64,000 nucleotides of DNA from Cellulosimicrobium sp. Marseille-Q4280 (GCF_943181405.1 NZ_CALPBY010000004.1:310001-374000), one strand, 5' to 3'. Numbered from the stretch's first letter, positions 34,361 through 43,451 are shown. Notes: generated from the sequence alone by a model not told the origin. Made by a program: numbers and translations.

Positions 34361-35440
34361 TCAGCCGCGACCGGAGTCGACGAGCGCGTCGTCGGCCGTC
34401 GTGCCCGCGCCCGTGGGTGCGGTGGTCGGGGCGCCAGCGGACCGAGCCCGGGAGGGACGGTGCCCGGCGAGCACGAGCCCGACCCCGAGCACGGCCCAGC
34501 CGGCGAGGACGAGCCACGGCAGGGTCGTGTCCGCGGCAGGGAAGTACGACAGGTCGCGCAGGAGCGTCGCGGACGCGCCCGGCGGGAACCACTGCCCGAC
34601 GGCGCCCCAGGGCGCGAGCAGCATCTCGACCGGCACGGCTGCGGCGGAGAGCGGGTTGGCGACCAGCAGGAAGAGCACCGGCCCGACGGCGATCCCCGGC
34701 CGCCCGAGCACGGCCGCGGCGCCGACGACCGTCCCGGAGATCCCGAGGAGGGTGAGCCCCACGGCCGCGGAGTCGGCGAGGAACGCCCCGTGCAGCCCGC
34801 CGAGGCCGTGCAGGATCCCGGTGATCGCGAGGCCTCCGGTCACCGCGTAGGTGCCGAGCGCGGCGAGCCGTCGTCCGGTGCCGTGGACGGCGAGCGCGAT
34901 CGCGACACCGCCGGCGATCCCGCCGAGGACCAGCGGGAACGTGGCGGCGGAGAGCGTCGTGCCGCGCGCGTCGTCGGGGGACAGCGGCACGACGTCGGTC
35001 ACGACGACCGTGGGCGCGGTGCCCGCCGGTGCGCCCTGGGCGGCCGCCGCGGAGTCGACCTGCGCCTGGAGCGCGGCCGCCTGCTGACCGAGGAGCTGCG
35101 CGACGACGGGGCTCGCGGCCGACGCCGTGAGGACCTCGGGCTCCGGGCCGAGCACGATCGCGCCGTAGACGTCACGCGACTCGACGAGCGCGACGGCGGC
35201 GTCGCGGTCGGCGACGGCGGTGATGTCGAGCGCGCCGGGGGCGCCGTGCGCGAGGCCGGCCTCGACCTGGGCGACCGCCTCGGCCGGTCCGGCGACGGCG
35301 ACCGGGAGGTCCCGCGCCTCGGCGGTGACCGACGGCCACAGGAAGGCCAGGACCACGACGCTCACCACGACGACGAGTCCGACGGCGATCCCGAGGGCGC
35401 GACGCCAGGGCGTCGCGACGGGTGCGGGGTGCGTGCTCAT
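34361..35440 (-). CDS. ABC-2-like membrane protein, YhgE-related
   Basis: 359 residues from ATG 35440 (GGAGG 6 bases upstream). One N-terminal helix (about 15-38), an extracytoplasmic domain of about 130 residues (VAVAGPAEAVAQVEAGL, YGAIVLGPEPEVLTASAAS), then about six helices. This is the shape of ABC-2 type or YhgE-like export proteins without an ATPase. It is divergent from a TetR regulator with two perfect palindromes between them, so it is the probable regulated target. Likely exports a toxic or amphipathic compound. The tail is rich in Ala/Gly/Thr. Confidence 0.72.
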   Translation of the reverse strand: MSTHPAPVATPWRRALGIAVGLVVVVSVVVLAFLWPSVTAEARDLPVAVAGPAEAVAQVEAGLAHGAPGALDITAVADRDAAVALVESRDVYGAIVLGPEPEVLTASAASPVVAQLLGQQAAALQAQVDSAAAAQGAPAGTAPTVVVTDVVPLSPDDARGTTLSAATFPLVLGGIAGGVAIALAVHGTGRRLAALGTYAVTGGLAITGILHGLGGLHGAFLADSAAVGLTLLGISGTVVGAAAVLGRPGIAVGPVLFLLVANPLSAAAVPVEMLLAPWGAVGQWFPPGASATLLRDLSYFPAADTTLPWLVLAGWAVLGVGLVLAGHRPSRARSAGAPTTAPTGAGTTADDALVDSGRG

Positions 35441-35453
35441 GACGGGCCTCCAA

Positions 35454-35467
35454 AACGAATGTTCGTT
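35454..35467. promoter_or_regulatory. TetR operator candidate 1
   Basis: AACGAA-TG-TTCGTT, perfect inverted repeat, just upstream of the ribosome site of the membrane-protein gene. Confidence 0.65.
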
Positions 35468-35503
35468 CTCTATAGCGTCCACCTGTGCCGCGAGGTCTGT
35501 CAA

Positions 35504-35515
35504 GAACGATCGTTC
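35504..35515. promoter_or_regulatory. TetR operator candidate 2
   Basis: GAACGATCGTTC, a perfect 12-base palindrome sharing the CGTTC half-site with operator 1. It sits before the -10-like TAGGCT (35519-35524) of the TetR gene, so it would give autorepression. Confidence 0.65.
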
Positions 35516-35531
35516 GGTTTAGGCTGGCCCG

Positions 35532-36125
35532 GTGCCCAGGGTCACCGAGGAGTACCGCGCCGCGCGCCGGGACGAGATCGTCGACGCGGCGTTGCGCGTG
35601 TTCCGGCGCAAGGGCTTCCAGGCGGCCTCGATGGCCGACATCATCGCCGAGTCGGGCCTGTCGGCGGGGGCGATCTACGGGTACTTCGCCAGCAAGTCCG
35701 AGATCGTCCGCGCGACGGCGACCCGGATCGTGGGGGCGCGGGTGCTCGACGTCGAAAGGCTCGCCGCGCAGGAGCCGCTGCCCGCGCCGGCCCAGGTCGT
35801 CCGGGTGCTCATGACGGGGGTGCAGCGCGAGCTCGGCGACCCCGGAATCCTCGTGCAGCTCTGGGGGGAGGCGATGACCGACCCCGCGCTGCGGGGCCTC
35901 GCGGCGGGCGTCGTCGGTCGCATCCGGACGACGTTCGAGCACTACCTCACGGAGTGGCACCAGCGGGCGAACGGCCTCGCCGGGGCCGCGGCGACCGCGC
36001 TCGCCGTCGAGCAGGCGCCGCTGTTCGTCGGTGTGTGCCAGGGCTGCATCCTGCAGTCCGGGCTGTTCGAGGACTTCGACCGCGACGGCTACCTCGACCA
36101 GCTCGACCGGTACCTCCCGCGCTGA
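35532..36125 (+). CDS. TetR/AcrR-family regulator
   Basis: 197 residues. N-terminal helix-turn-helix: EIVDAALRVFRRKGFQAASM, ADIIAESGLSAGAIYGYFAS (recognition helix SAGAIYGYF). The C-terminal ligand domain is helical. The GTG start lies 7 bases after TAGGCT, so a leaderless message is likely. It is divergent from the ABC-2-like membrane protein and presumably represses it and itself through the two palindromes in the gap. Confidence 0.9.
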   Translation: MPRVTEEYRAARRDEIVDAALRVFRRKGFQAASMADIIAESGLSAGAIYGYFASKSEIVRATATRIVGARVLDVERLAAQEPLPAPAQVVRVLMTGVQRELGDPGILVQLWGEAMTDPALRGLAAGVVGRIRTTFEHYLTEWHQRANGLAGAAATALAVEQAPLFVGVCQGCILQSGLFEDFDRDGYLDQLDRYLPR

Positions 36126-36187
36126 CGGGCCGGCCCGCTCGTCGTCGCCGGACGTCGTCGGACGGCGGGCGTCGTCGGTGCGCCGGG

Positions 36188-38494
36188 CTACGACGCGGCG
36201 AAGAGCGGCGCCCGGCCGGGCGGCTGCGCGGGCGGCGGGCTCTGCTCCCCGGGACGGACCGGCCGCACCTGCGCCGGCTGCTCCGGGGTGAGCCGGAGCT
36301 CGTCGCCGTCGTGCACGATCCGCAGCTTCTCCCCGGACACGAGCCGGTACGTCACCCCGTCGCTGCGCACCTCGACGCGGGCGCTCGCGCCCGCCGCGTG
36401 CACCGGGAACGCGTACCCGGTCAACCGAGACGGCAGGCAGGGCGCGAGGTGGAGCACGCCGCCGTCGAGGCGCGCGCCGCCGAGCCCGGCGACCATCGCG
36501 GTCCACGCCCCGGCGAGCGACGCGACGTGCAGGCCGCCGTCGGTCGACGCGCGCAGGTCGCACAGGTCGAGGAGCGCGCACTCGCGGGCATACGCGTAGG
36601 CGAGGTCCACGTAGCCGATCTCCGCGGCGACCACCGCCTGCACCGGAGCGGACAGCGACGAGTCGCGGACCGTGAGGGGCTCGTAGTAGTCGAAGTCGCG
36701 ACGCCTCTGCTCGGGCGTGAACTCCTCCCGCGCGACGTGCAGCGCGAGCACGAGGTCGGCCTGCTTGACCACCTGCCGACGGTAGAGCTCGGAGTAGTGC
36801 ACGTGGTCGTCGAGCGGGAACCGCGCCGTGCCCCGCGCCTCGAAGTCCCAGTGCGCGTGGCGCGTGAAGTCCTGCGACTGCTCGGTGACCTGCAGCTCGT
36901 CGGAGTACGGCACGATCATCCGGTCGGCCGCGAGGAGCCACGCCGCGCGCTCGTCGGCGCTGACGCCCAGGCGGTGGGCCTGCTCGGGATACCGGTCGCA
37001 CAGGCCCGCGGCGGCCCGGAGGTTCTGGCGCGCCACGAGGTTGGTATAGGTGTTGTTGTCCACGATCGCGGTGTACTCGTCCGGTCCGGTCACGCCGTCG
37101 ATGCGGAACCCGGCGTCCGTGTGGTGCCCGCGGCCCGCCCACAGCCGCGCCGTCTCGACGACCAGGTCCACGGCGACGTCCCGCGCGAACGCCTCGTCCC
37201 CCGTGGCTGCGACGTACCGCACGGCGGCGAGCGCGACGGCGGCGCTGACGTGGAACGCGGCCGTACCGGCGGGCCAGTAGCCCGACGACTCCCGACCGCT
37301 GATCGTCCGCCACGGGAACGCGGCGCCCGGCAGACCCAGCTCGGCCGCGCGCTCGCGCGCCCGAGGCAGGGTGGTGTGCCGCCAGCGCAGGTGCGCGGCC
37401 GCCGCGCCGGGCAGGACGTGGTCCAGGACCGGGAGCACGAAGGTCTCCGAGTCCCAGAAGGCGTGCCCGCCGTACCCGGTGCCCGTCAGGCCCTTGGCGC
37501 GGACGCCGACGCCGTCGACGCAGGCCGATGCCTGCACGGTCTGGAAGAGGGAGTACCGCGCGGCCTGCTGCATCTCGTCGTCGCCCTCGAGCTCGACGTC
37601 ACCGCGCGCCCAGACGTCGGCGAGGAGCTCCGCCTGCTCGCGCTGAAGCTGCTCCCAGCCGGCCGCCAGCGCGTCGGCGAGCGCCGCGTGCGCCCGCGCC
37701 GGGAGGGCGTCGGCGTCCGGCCCGCCCACGTGGGCCGCGAGCACCAGCACGGTGAGCCACTGACCCGCACGCAGGTCCACGGTGAGCGTGGCGGCCCCGG
37801 CGCGGTGGTGCCACACCGGCGTCACGCCGTCCGCGCACTCCACGACGTGAGCCGTCTCGACGGCGACACCCCGGCCCGAGCGGACGGTGCGCTGGTGCAC
37901 GGACGAGCCCTCGGCGTCGTGCCGGCACGACGTCGTGACGAGCCCGGGCTCCGTGCGCTCACGGTCGGCGTCGTCGCCGTGGGAGCAGTCAGGTGCGGGT
38001 CGCAGGGCGACCGTGACGTCGTCGTGTGCGAGCACGTGCCAACGGGACGCGACGAGCTCCGGTCGCGTGAGCGACACGAGGCGCCGGTTGACGAGGGTCG
38101 TGCTCCCTCCCGACGGCGCGGTCCACCGCAGCTCCCGGTCCAGGACGCCGGCGCGCAGGTCGAGGGCGCGGTCGTGCGACCCGGCGGCCGAGGCGTCGAC
38201 AGGCGTGCCGTCCACGGACCAGCCGACACGCCAGGCGTCGACCACCGGGACGAGGCGTTCCTCCACCTCGGGATAGGCGTAGCCGCCCTCGGCGTACGTC
38301 TGGTCGTACTCCTCGAGCACGGTGGCGAGGAGCGTCGCCGGGTCGGCGTCCGCGGGGGTCTCGTCGAGGACTCCGCGCACGCCGACGTACCCGTTCGACA
38401 GGGACAGGATCGAGGCCGCTGCCTGGGGGCCGTCGAGGTCGAGGTCGGACTCCCGGACCGACCAGGGGCTGAGATCGCTCGTCACGGGTGCCAC
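36188..38494 (-). CDS. Glycoside hydrolase family 65 phosphorylase
   Basis: 768 residues. Family 65 signs: N-terminal beta-sandwich (LSNGYVGVRGVLDE), then KGLTGTGYGGHAFWDSETFV, the catalytic Glu in GVTGPDEYTAIVDNNTYTN, and QADLVLALH and YYEPLTVRDSSLSAPVQAVV (phosphate and acceptor region). It uses inorganic phosphate to split an alpha-glucosyl disaccharide (maltose, trehalose, kojibiose or nigerose class) into beta-glucose 1-phosphate. Exact specificity is not readable. No signal peptide, cytoplasmic. No beta-phosphoglucomutase gene is fused or adjacent. Start GTG 38494; a GTG at 38482 is an alternative. It lies 59 bases after the response regulator on the same strand and may be read from it. 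Confidence 0.9.
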   Translation of the reverse strand: MAPVTSDLSPWSVRESDLDLDGPQAAASILSLSNGYVGVRGVLDETPADADPATLLATVLEEYDQTYAEGGYAYPEVEERLVPVVDAWRVGWSVDGTPVDASAAGSHDRALDLRAGVLDRELRWTAPSGGSTTLVNRRLVSLTRPELVASRWHVLAHDDVTVALRPAPDCSHGDDADRERTEPGLVTTSCRHDAEGSSVHQRTVRSGRGVAVETAHVVECADGVTPVWHHRAGAATLTVDLRAGQWLTVLVLAAHVGGPDADALPARAHAALADALAAGWEQLQREQAELLADVWARGDVELEGDDEMQQAARYSLFQTVQASACVDGVGVRAKGLTGTGYGGHAFWDSETFVLPVLDHVLPGAAAAHLRWRHTTLPRARERAAELGLPGAAFPWRTISGRESSGYWPAGTAAFHVSAAVALAAVRYVAATGDEAFARDVAVDLVVETARLWAGRGHHTDAGFRIDGVTGPDEYTAIVDNNTYTNLVARQNLRAAAGLCDRYPEQAHRLGVSADERAAWLLAADRMIVPYSDELQVTEQSQDFTRHAHWDFEARGTARFPLDDHVHYSELYRRQVVKQADLVLALHVAREEFTPEQRRRDFDYYEPLTVRDSSLSAPVQAVVAAEIGYVDLAYAYARECALLDLCDLRASTDGGLHVASLAGAWTAMVAGLGGARLDGGVLHLAPCLPSRLTGYAFPVHAAGASARVEVRSDGVTYRLVSGEKLRIVHDGDELRLTPEQPAQVRPVRPGEQSPPPAQPPGRAPLFAAS

Positions 38495-38553
38495 ACCATC
38501 ACGACCCGTACGTGCTCACCCGTCGAGGGGCGCGTGCCCCCGGGCGCTGCGGC

Positions 38554-39264
38554 CTACGCCAGCCCCGTGTCCCGCGCGACGATCGCGGCCTGCATGCGCG
38601 ACGTGACCCCGAGCTTCGCGAGCACCCGGGAGACGTGGGTCTTCGCCGTCGCCTCCGAGATGAACAGCTCCGTCGCGATGCCCTGGTTCGACAGCCCGCG
38701 GCCCAGCGCCGCGAGGACGTCGACCTCGCGCGGCGTGAGGTCGGCCAGCCGGGGGTCGCCCGCCGTGCCCGGTTCCCGTCCCGTGCCCGACGGGTGGGCC
38801 GGCTCCCCGGGGCGAGGGCCGTCGTCGGGCCCGGGACCGCGGGCGAACGCTGCCAGCAGGCGCCGGGTGACCTCCGGGGCGAGCACGCCGTCGCCGTCGG
38901 CGACGCGGCGCACGGCGTCGAGCAGCGCCGCGGGCTCCGCGGTCTTGAGAAGGAAGCCCGCCGCGCCGGCGCGCAGCGCGCCGTCGACGTACTCGTCGAG
39001 GTCGAACGTCGTGAGGACGAGGACGTCCGCGAGTCCCTCGGTCGTGATGACGCGCGTCGCCTCGATCCCGTCGACGCCCGGCATGCGCAGGTCCATGAGC
39101 ACGACGTCCGGGCGCAGCGCCCGCGCGTTGGTGATCGCCGCCGTCCCGTCGGCGGCCTCGCCGACGACCTCGACGTCGTCCGCCGCCTCGAGCAGCAGGC
39201 GCAGCCCGGCGCGGATCGCGGCGTGGTCGTCGGCGAGGATCACGCGGACCGTCGGGCGCATCAT
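38554..39264 (-). CDS. NarL/LuxR-family response regulator
   Basis: 236 residues. Receiver domain (1-125) with ADDH acidic pair, phospho-acceptor Asp58 in VLMDLRMPG, Thr and Lys switch residues (VLTTFD, LLKTAEP). The C-terminal LuxR helix-turn-helix is LTPREVDVLAALGRGLSNQG and ATAKTHVSRVLAKLGV. The linker between them is an unusually long Gly/Pro-rich stretch. The ATG overlaps the kinase stop by ATGA, so it pairs with that kinase. Confidence 0.93.
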   Translation of the reverse strand: MMRPTVRVILADDHAAIRAGLRLLLEAADDVEVVGEAADGTAAITNARALRPDVVLMDLRMPGVDGIEATRVITTEGLADVLVLTTFDLDEYVDGALRAGAAGFLLKTAEPAALLDAVRRVADGDGVLAPEVTRRLLAAFARGPGPDDGPRPGEPAHPSGTGREPGTAGDPRLADLTPREVDVLAALGRGLSNQGIATELFISEATAKTHVSRVLAKLGVTSRMQAAIVARDTGLA

Positions 39265-40607
39265 CTCGGTGCCCCCGACGCCGATGCCGGACCACCGGTG
39301 GGCCCGGCCGCCGGGACCGCCGCGCGGACGGTCCACCCGCCACCGCCCGTCGACCCGTCCGCGGGCCCGGCGTCGAGCGTGCCGCCGACCCCCTCGGCAC
39401 GCTCGCGCATCGTCAGCAGACCCGTTCCTGCGCTGAGCGCCGGGTCCCCCAGCGGGGTGGGCGCGGGCGTCCCGTGGTCGTGGACGGTGAGCACGACGTC
39501 GTCGCCCGACCGTTCGAGCCGCACGGCGACCGGCGCCCCCGGCGCGTGCTTGAGCGCGTTCGTCAACGCCTCCTGCGCGACCCGGTAGAGCGTCTGGTCC
39601 ACGGCGGCGGGCAGCCCGGCGGCACGGGGGTCGTCCGTGAAGGTCACCTCGGTCCCCGTCGCGCGCGCGGCGTCGAGCAGCGTGCCGATCTCGGCGAGCC
39701 GACCGGGGGCGACCACCGGTTCGGACCCGCGCCGCTCGCTGCGCAGGAGCAGGATCATCGACCGCATCTCCTCCAGCGACGTGACCGCGCTCGTGCGCAC
39801 CTGCTCCAGCGCCGCCCGGTCGCGCGTCGCGTCCGGCGGGAGCTGGAGCGCGGCACCCGAGTGGATGGCGATCGCGGAGAGGTGCGACGCGATGACGTCG
39901 TGCAGGTCGCGCGCCATCGCCGCGCGCTCGGCCCGGACGGCCTCGTGCCGGTCGAGCTCGGCGATGCGCTCGAGGTCGCTCGCGCGCTCGCGCTCGAGCT
40001 CCGCGGCGCGGGCGGCGCTCGCGGCGTCGCGGGCTGCGAGGTCGGCCCGGTCGCGCTCCAGGTCGGCGAGCTCGGTCTTCTGGCGCACGTTCGTCGCCCA
40101 CCACAGGGGCAGCAGCAGCACGGCGCCCAGCTGCAGACCCGTGTACACGAACACCCGCACGTCGCGCGCGGCCTCGCCGGCCGCGACTGCGCCGAGCACC
40201 GAGACGGTCACCGTGACGCCCCACAGCCAGGCCCGCGCCCGCGGGCTGCCCCACGTCGCCGCCGCGTACAGCAGGTCCCACAGCACCACGGTGATCGCGA
40301 GGGACCCGCCCCACGAGAGGTCCACCAGCATGACGACGACGCCGCCCGCCAGCGCGAGCATCGGCCGGCGGCGCTTGACGAGGATGAGGGCGCAGCCGAC
40401 CGCGAGCAGCGCGTACCGCCACCACGGCTCGGGCGTCACGATCCCGATCGCGCCGTCGACCGACACGAGGTCGACGAGCCCGACCTCGATGAGCACCCAC
40501 CCGAGCGCGAACGTCATGACGGCGGTGACGACGTCGTTGCGCGAGTCCTCGAGGCGCCACACCTGGCGCAGGGCGCCGTCGCGGGACCACCAGCGGGCTG
40601 AGCTCAC
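39261..40607 (-). CDS. NarL-type sensor histidine kinase
   Basis: 448 residues from GTG 40607. About five N-terminal membrane helices with short loops and no large sensor domain, then a coiled coil, HisKA_3 box (ARDLHDVIASHLSAIAIHSG, phospho-His in DLHD) and an HATPase_c domain with QEALTNALKHAPGAPV and GTGLLTMRERAEGVGG. This architecture senses within or at the membrane. The open frame extends far upstream, but no start there is credible. It pairs with the response regulator immediately downstream; targets are unknown but may include the adjacent GH65 gene. Confidence 0.9.
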   Translation of the reverse strand: MSSARWWSRDGALRQVWRLEDSRNDVVTAVMTFALGWVLIEVGLVDLVSVDGAIGIVTPEPWWRYALLAVGCALILVKRRRPMLALAGGVVVMLVDLSWGGSLAITVVLWDLLYAAATWGSPRARAWLWGVTVTVSVLGAVAAGEAARDVRVFVYTGLQLGAVLLLPLWWATNVRQKTELADLERDRADLAARDAASAARAAELERERASDLERIAELDRHEAVRAERAAMARDLHDVIASHLSAIAIHSGAALQLPPDATRDRAALEQVRTSAVTSLEEMRSMILLLRSERRGSEPVVAPGRLAEIGTLLDAARATGTEVTFTDDPRAAGLPAAVDQTLYRVAQEALTNALKHAPGAPVAVRLERSGDDVVLTVHDHGTPAPTPLGDPALSAGTGLLTMRERAEGVGGTLDAGPADGSTGGGGWTVRAAVPAAGPTGGPASASGAPR

Positions 40608-40745
40608 GGCTCCATCCCAGCACACGGGCCGTCGTCGTGGGATCGGTCGAAGGGTGTAGGCGGGGCGCGGCGGCGCTCCGCGGCGGGTCCGAGGATCGTC
40701 CGTCCGGCCGACGACGCGGCCGCCCGCTCGGGGGAAGGTCGGGCC

Positions 40746-41576
40746 ATGGACCTTCCCCTCGACCTCGCCGGCGCCGACGGCACCGGGCTCGGCCTCGCCA
40801 CGATGGCCGGCATCCTCGTCGTGCTCGCGCTCGTCGACTCGACGAGCTTCGGGACGCTGCTCATCCCGGTGTGGCTGCTGCTCGCGCCCGGGCGGATCCG
40901 CGCCGGCCGTGTGCTCACCTACCTGGCGACCGTGGCGGGCTTCTACCTCGCCGTCGGGATCGTCGTCATGCTCGGCGCCGGGGCGTTCCTCGACCGCTTC
41001 GGCGACGCTCTCGACACGCGGGCCGCGGCGATCGTGCAGCTCCTGCTCGGCATCGGGCTCTTCGCGCTGAGCTTCCGGTTCGACGGCAAGCGCGCCGCGC
41101 GCCGCGCGGAGCGTGCCGCGGCGGACGGCCGCCCGCCCGCGCCGGGAAGGTTGTCCCGGTGGCGCGAGCGGGCGCTCGGCATCGAGTCCGGGGCCGACGT
41201 CGGCGGTGCGCAGGCTGGCGCGACCGTGCGGACGCGGCCGTCCGTCCTGCCGCTCGTCGGTCTCGCGCTCGGTGCCGTGGCGATCGAGGTCGGCACGATG
41301 CTGCCGTACCTCGCCGCGATCGGGATCGTCACCACGTCCGACGTCGCGTGGCCGGCCTCCGCGGGCGTGCTCGCCGCGTACTGCGTCGTGATGATCGCTC
41401 CGGCGCTCCTGCTCCTCCTCGGCAGGCTCGTCGCAGCACGCGCGGTGGACCCGCTCCTGCACCGGCTCGACCGGTGGCTGACCAAGAACGCCGCCGAGAT
41501 GACCGGCTGGGTCCTCGGGATCCTCGGCGTCCTGCTCGCGCTGAACGCCATGGGGCGGCTCGGCTGGACGGGCTGA
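40746..41576 (+). CDS. GAP/Sap-family membrane protein
   Basis: 276 residues, about six membrane helices in two groups of three, separated by a basic cytoplasmic loop. The N-terminal sequence ILVVLALVDSTSFGTLLIPV is characteristic of the GAP family, related to the mycobacterial sulfolipid-1 addressing protein and LysE-like exporters. GAAGG lies 8 bases before the ATG. It probably assists export of a glycolipid or similar molecule. Divergent from the histidine kinase with 138 bases between starts. Confidence 0.72.
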   Translation: MDLPLDLAGADGTGLGLATMAGILVVLALVDSTSFGTLLIPVWLLLAPGRIRAGRVLTYLATVAGFYLAVGIVVMLGAGAFLDRFGDALDTRAAAIVQLLLGIGLFALSFRFDGKRAARRAERAAADGRPPAPGRLSRWRERALGIESGADVGGAQAGATVRTRPSVLPLVGLALGAVAIEVGTMLPYLAAIGIVTTSDVAWPASAGVLAAYCVVMIAPALLLLLGRLVAARAVDPLLHRLDRWLTKNAAEMTGWVLGILGVLLALNAMGRLGWTG

Positions 41577-41630
41577 CGGTCGTGACCGGTCGGTACGCCT
41601 GTCACGACGACCGAGCACGTGCGTGCGGCC

Positions 41631-41648
41631 CGTCCGGAGAGCCGGACG
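41631..41648. terminator. Small hairpin between convergent genes
   Basis: CGTCCGG-agag-CCGGACG, 7-bp stem with a 4-base loop, between the GAP-family stop and the stop of the surface protein. Confidence 0.45.
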
Positions 41649-41675
41649 TGCCGCGCCCGCACGGCGCTCCGCTCG

Positions 41676-43451
41676 TCAGCGTGCCCGACGCCGCAGCGCC
41701 AGCACGACCGCACCCGCCAGGACCAGCGCAGCCGCGACCGCGACGGGGGCGACCGTCGCCGCGCCCGTCGTCGCGAGCGCACCGCTCGTCGACGGACGCC
41801 GTGCAGCGGCCGTCGGGGCGGGGGTGCCGGTCGGGTCGACGGCGCCCGGGTCGCTCGGGTCGGTGAGGTCGGTGGTGTCCGGATCGGTGGTGCCTGGATC
41901 GGTGGTGCCCGGGTCGGTGGTGCCCGGGTCGATGGTGCCCGGGTCGATGGGGTCGGTGGGGTCGGTCGGGACCCACGGGCCAGGCGTCCCGTCCGCGGTG
42001 TTGGTGAGGACCAGCTCGACGATGGTGCCGTCGCCGACGACGAAGGTCGCCGACCCGTCCGGGCCGACCCTCACGCCGTCGCCCGTCCAGCGCGGCTCGC
42101 CCCACCGGACGCCCTCGATCTCCGGCAGCGCGACCTCGGTGAGCTCGACCTGCGTGCCGACGGGCAGGCCGTCGACGACCTGCCGCTCGTCGGCGCGCAG
42201 CGTCAGCGGGTCGGCTGCGACACCGTCGAGGGTCTGCTCGACGGTGAACGTGGTCCCGGTCGGCACGACGTCGGCCTTCCTGTCGTCGACGACCTTGGTG
42301 ACCGCGTAGCCGCCCGTGGGCGTGGGGACCGGGTCGCCACCGCAGGGGATCGTCCCTGCGAAGAGGAACGCGTGCGCCTCTCCTTCGCCCGCCAGGACGA
42401 GGTTGCGCGCGACGACCTGGCCGTCGAGCGGCGAGGCGGAGACCGTCAGGTCGGCCGCGGGCGCGTAGACGGAGCCGTCGATCCGCACCGGGCTCGTGAG
42501 CGAGACCGGCCCGGTGACGGCCGAGAGGTCCCACAGGATGTACGGCGAGTACGTTCCCTGCGGATCCATCCGGAACCCCGTGAGGTCGGTCGTGCCAGCG
42601 GGCACCCGGACGATCAGCGGGTTCGTCGGGCCGGGCGCGGCACTGCCGTCGGAGAGCTGGAGCAGGCCTGCGCCCGCGACGTCGGCGTAGTCCACGACGT
42701 TCGGGGCGACGGCGGAGAGCGGCTCGAGCACGTACCGCTCGCCCCACGACCCCGCGACCCCGACCTGGTGCCCGGCCCCCGTCGGCGAACCCAGGTCGGC
42801 AAGACACCGCTGCACGGTCTCGAAGGGGGTCGCCCCTGCCTCGACGTAGCTCGCGACGTCGTCGCGCTCGGTCCGGACCGTCTCCTGACCCGCAGGCCAG
42901 GGCTGGTTCGTCGCGTCGATCGCGGGGGCGTCGTCCGTCGCCGTCCGCCAGCGGACCCATCCACCGCGCTCGAAGGCCGCGAAGTCCGTGCTGTCGTGCG
43001 CGACCTTGAGGTGACCGGCGAGGGCAGGGTCGCCGCCCGACCCGGAGTTCTTGATCTCGACGAGCCCGGAGTCCGTGGAGTACGAGCCGACGAGGAGGCG
43101 GGTGGGGTCGCCGTCCACGGTCGGGATCGTGTAGCCCGGCGTCCCGGCGACGTAGTGGTGGATCGCATACGTCCCTCCGCCGCTGCGCGTGACGGTGAGC
43201 TCACCGCCGACGGCGATGCTGCCCTCCGTCTCCTGGTTCGCGAGGGTGGCGTCCTGGCGCGCGTACACGCTGAAGCCGCCGGCGAGGTCGAACGGGTTGA
43301 CGGTGATCGGAGCAGAGGTCGACGGGTCGGATGCGCTCGCGGCCGATGCCGTCGCCGCAGGGGTGAGGGCGACGGCTCCGGCGAGGAACGCGGTGCCGAC
43401 GAGTCGCGCGGCGCGGCGGCGGTCGCGACGGGGTCGCGGGAGCATGGTCAT
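41676..43451 (-). CDS. Choice-of-anchor A surface protein with LAxTG signal
   Basis: 591 residues from ATG 43451 (GGAG 7 bases upstream). Signal peptide about 1-38. A choice-of-anchor A type beta-helical domain covers about 45-350. A DUF5979/prealbumin-like domain follows (GGYAVTKVVDDRKADVVPTG, VVDGLPVGTQVELTEV). Then comes a DPGTT tandem-repeat stalk and a C-terminal wall-sorting signal: LATTGA, hydrophobic helix, RRRAR. The LAxTG form is the class E sortase signal of high-GC actinobacteria. It is displayed on the cell wall, probably as an adhesin or structural protein. No sortase gene is in the window. Confidence 0.8.
   Translation of the reverse strand: MTMLPRPRRDRRRAARLVGTAFLAGAVALTPAATASAASASDPSTSAPITVNPFDLAGGFSVYARQDATLANQETEGSIAVGGELTVTRSGGGTYAIHHYVAGTPGYTIPTVDGDPTRLLVGSYSTDSGLVEIKNSGSGGDPALAGHLKVAHDSTDFAAFERGGWVRWRTATDDAPAIDATNQPWPAGQETVRTERDDVASYVEAGATPFETVQRCLADLGSPTGAGHQVGVAGSWGERYVLEPLSAVAPNVVDYADVAGAGLLQLSDGSAAPGPTNPLIVRVPAGTTDLTGFRMDPQGTYSPYILWDLSAVTGPVSLTSPVRIDGSVYAPAADLTVSASPLDGQVVARNLVLAGEGEAHAFLFAGTIPCGGDPVPTPTGGYAVTKVVDDRKADVVPTGTTFTVEQTLDGVAADPLTLRADERQVVDGLPVGTQVELTEVALPEIEGVRWGEPRWTGDGVRVGPDGSATFVVGDGTIVELVLTNTADGTPGPWVPTDPTDPIDPGTIDPGTTDPGTTDPGTTDPDTTDLTDPSDPGAVDPTGTPAPTAAARRPSTSGALATTGAATVAPVAVAAALVLAGAVVLALRRRAR
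41867..41941 (-). repeat. 15-bp tandem repeats encoding the DPGTT stalk
   Basis: Five near-identical 15-base units (type GGTCGGTGGTGCCCG on the plus strand) run without spacers, with degenerate copies on either side. They encode DPGTT pentapeptides in the stalk just before the wall anchor. Copy number is likely to vary between strains. Confidence 0.75.

Noticed and set aside
34460-39436. 1658-residue plus-strand open frame
   Set aside because: Spans the antisense of the ABC-2-like, GH65 and response-regulator genes and crosses the TetR gene in another frame. It is a GC artefact.
41867-41941. CRISPR-like tandem repeat
   Set aside because: Fifteen-base units directly abut, without spacers, and encode a stalk in a secreted protein.
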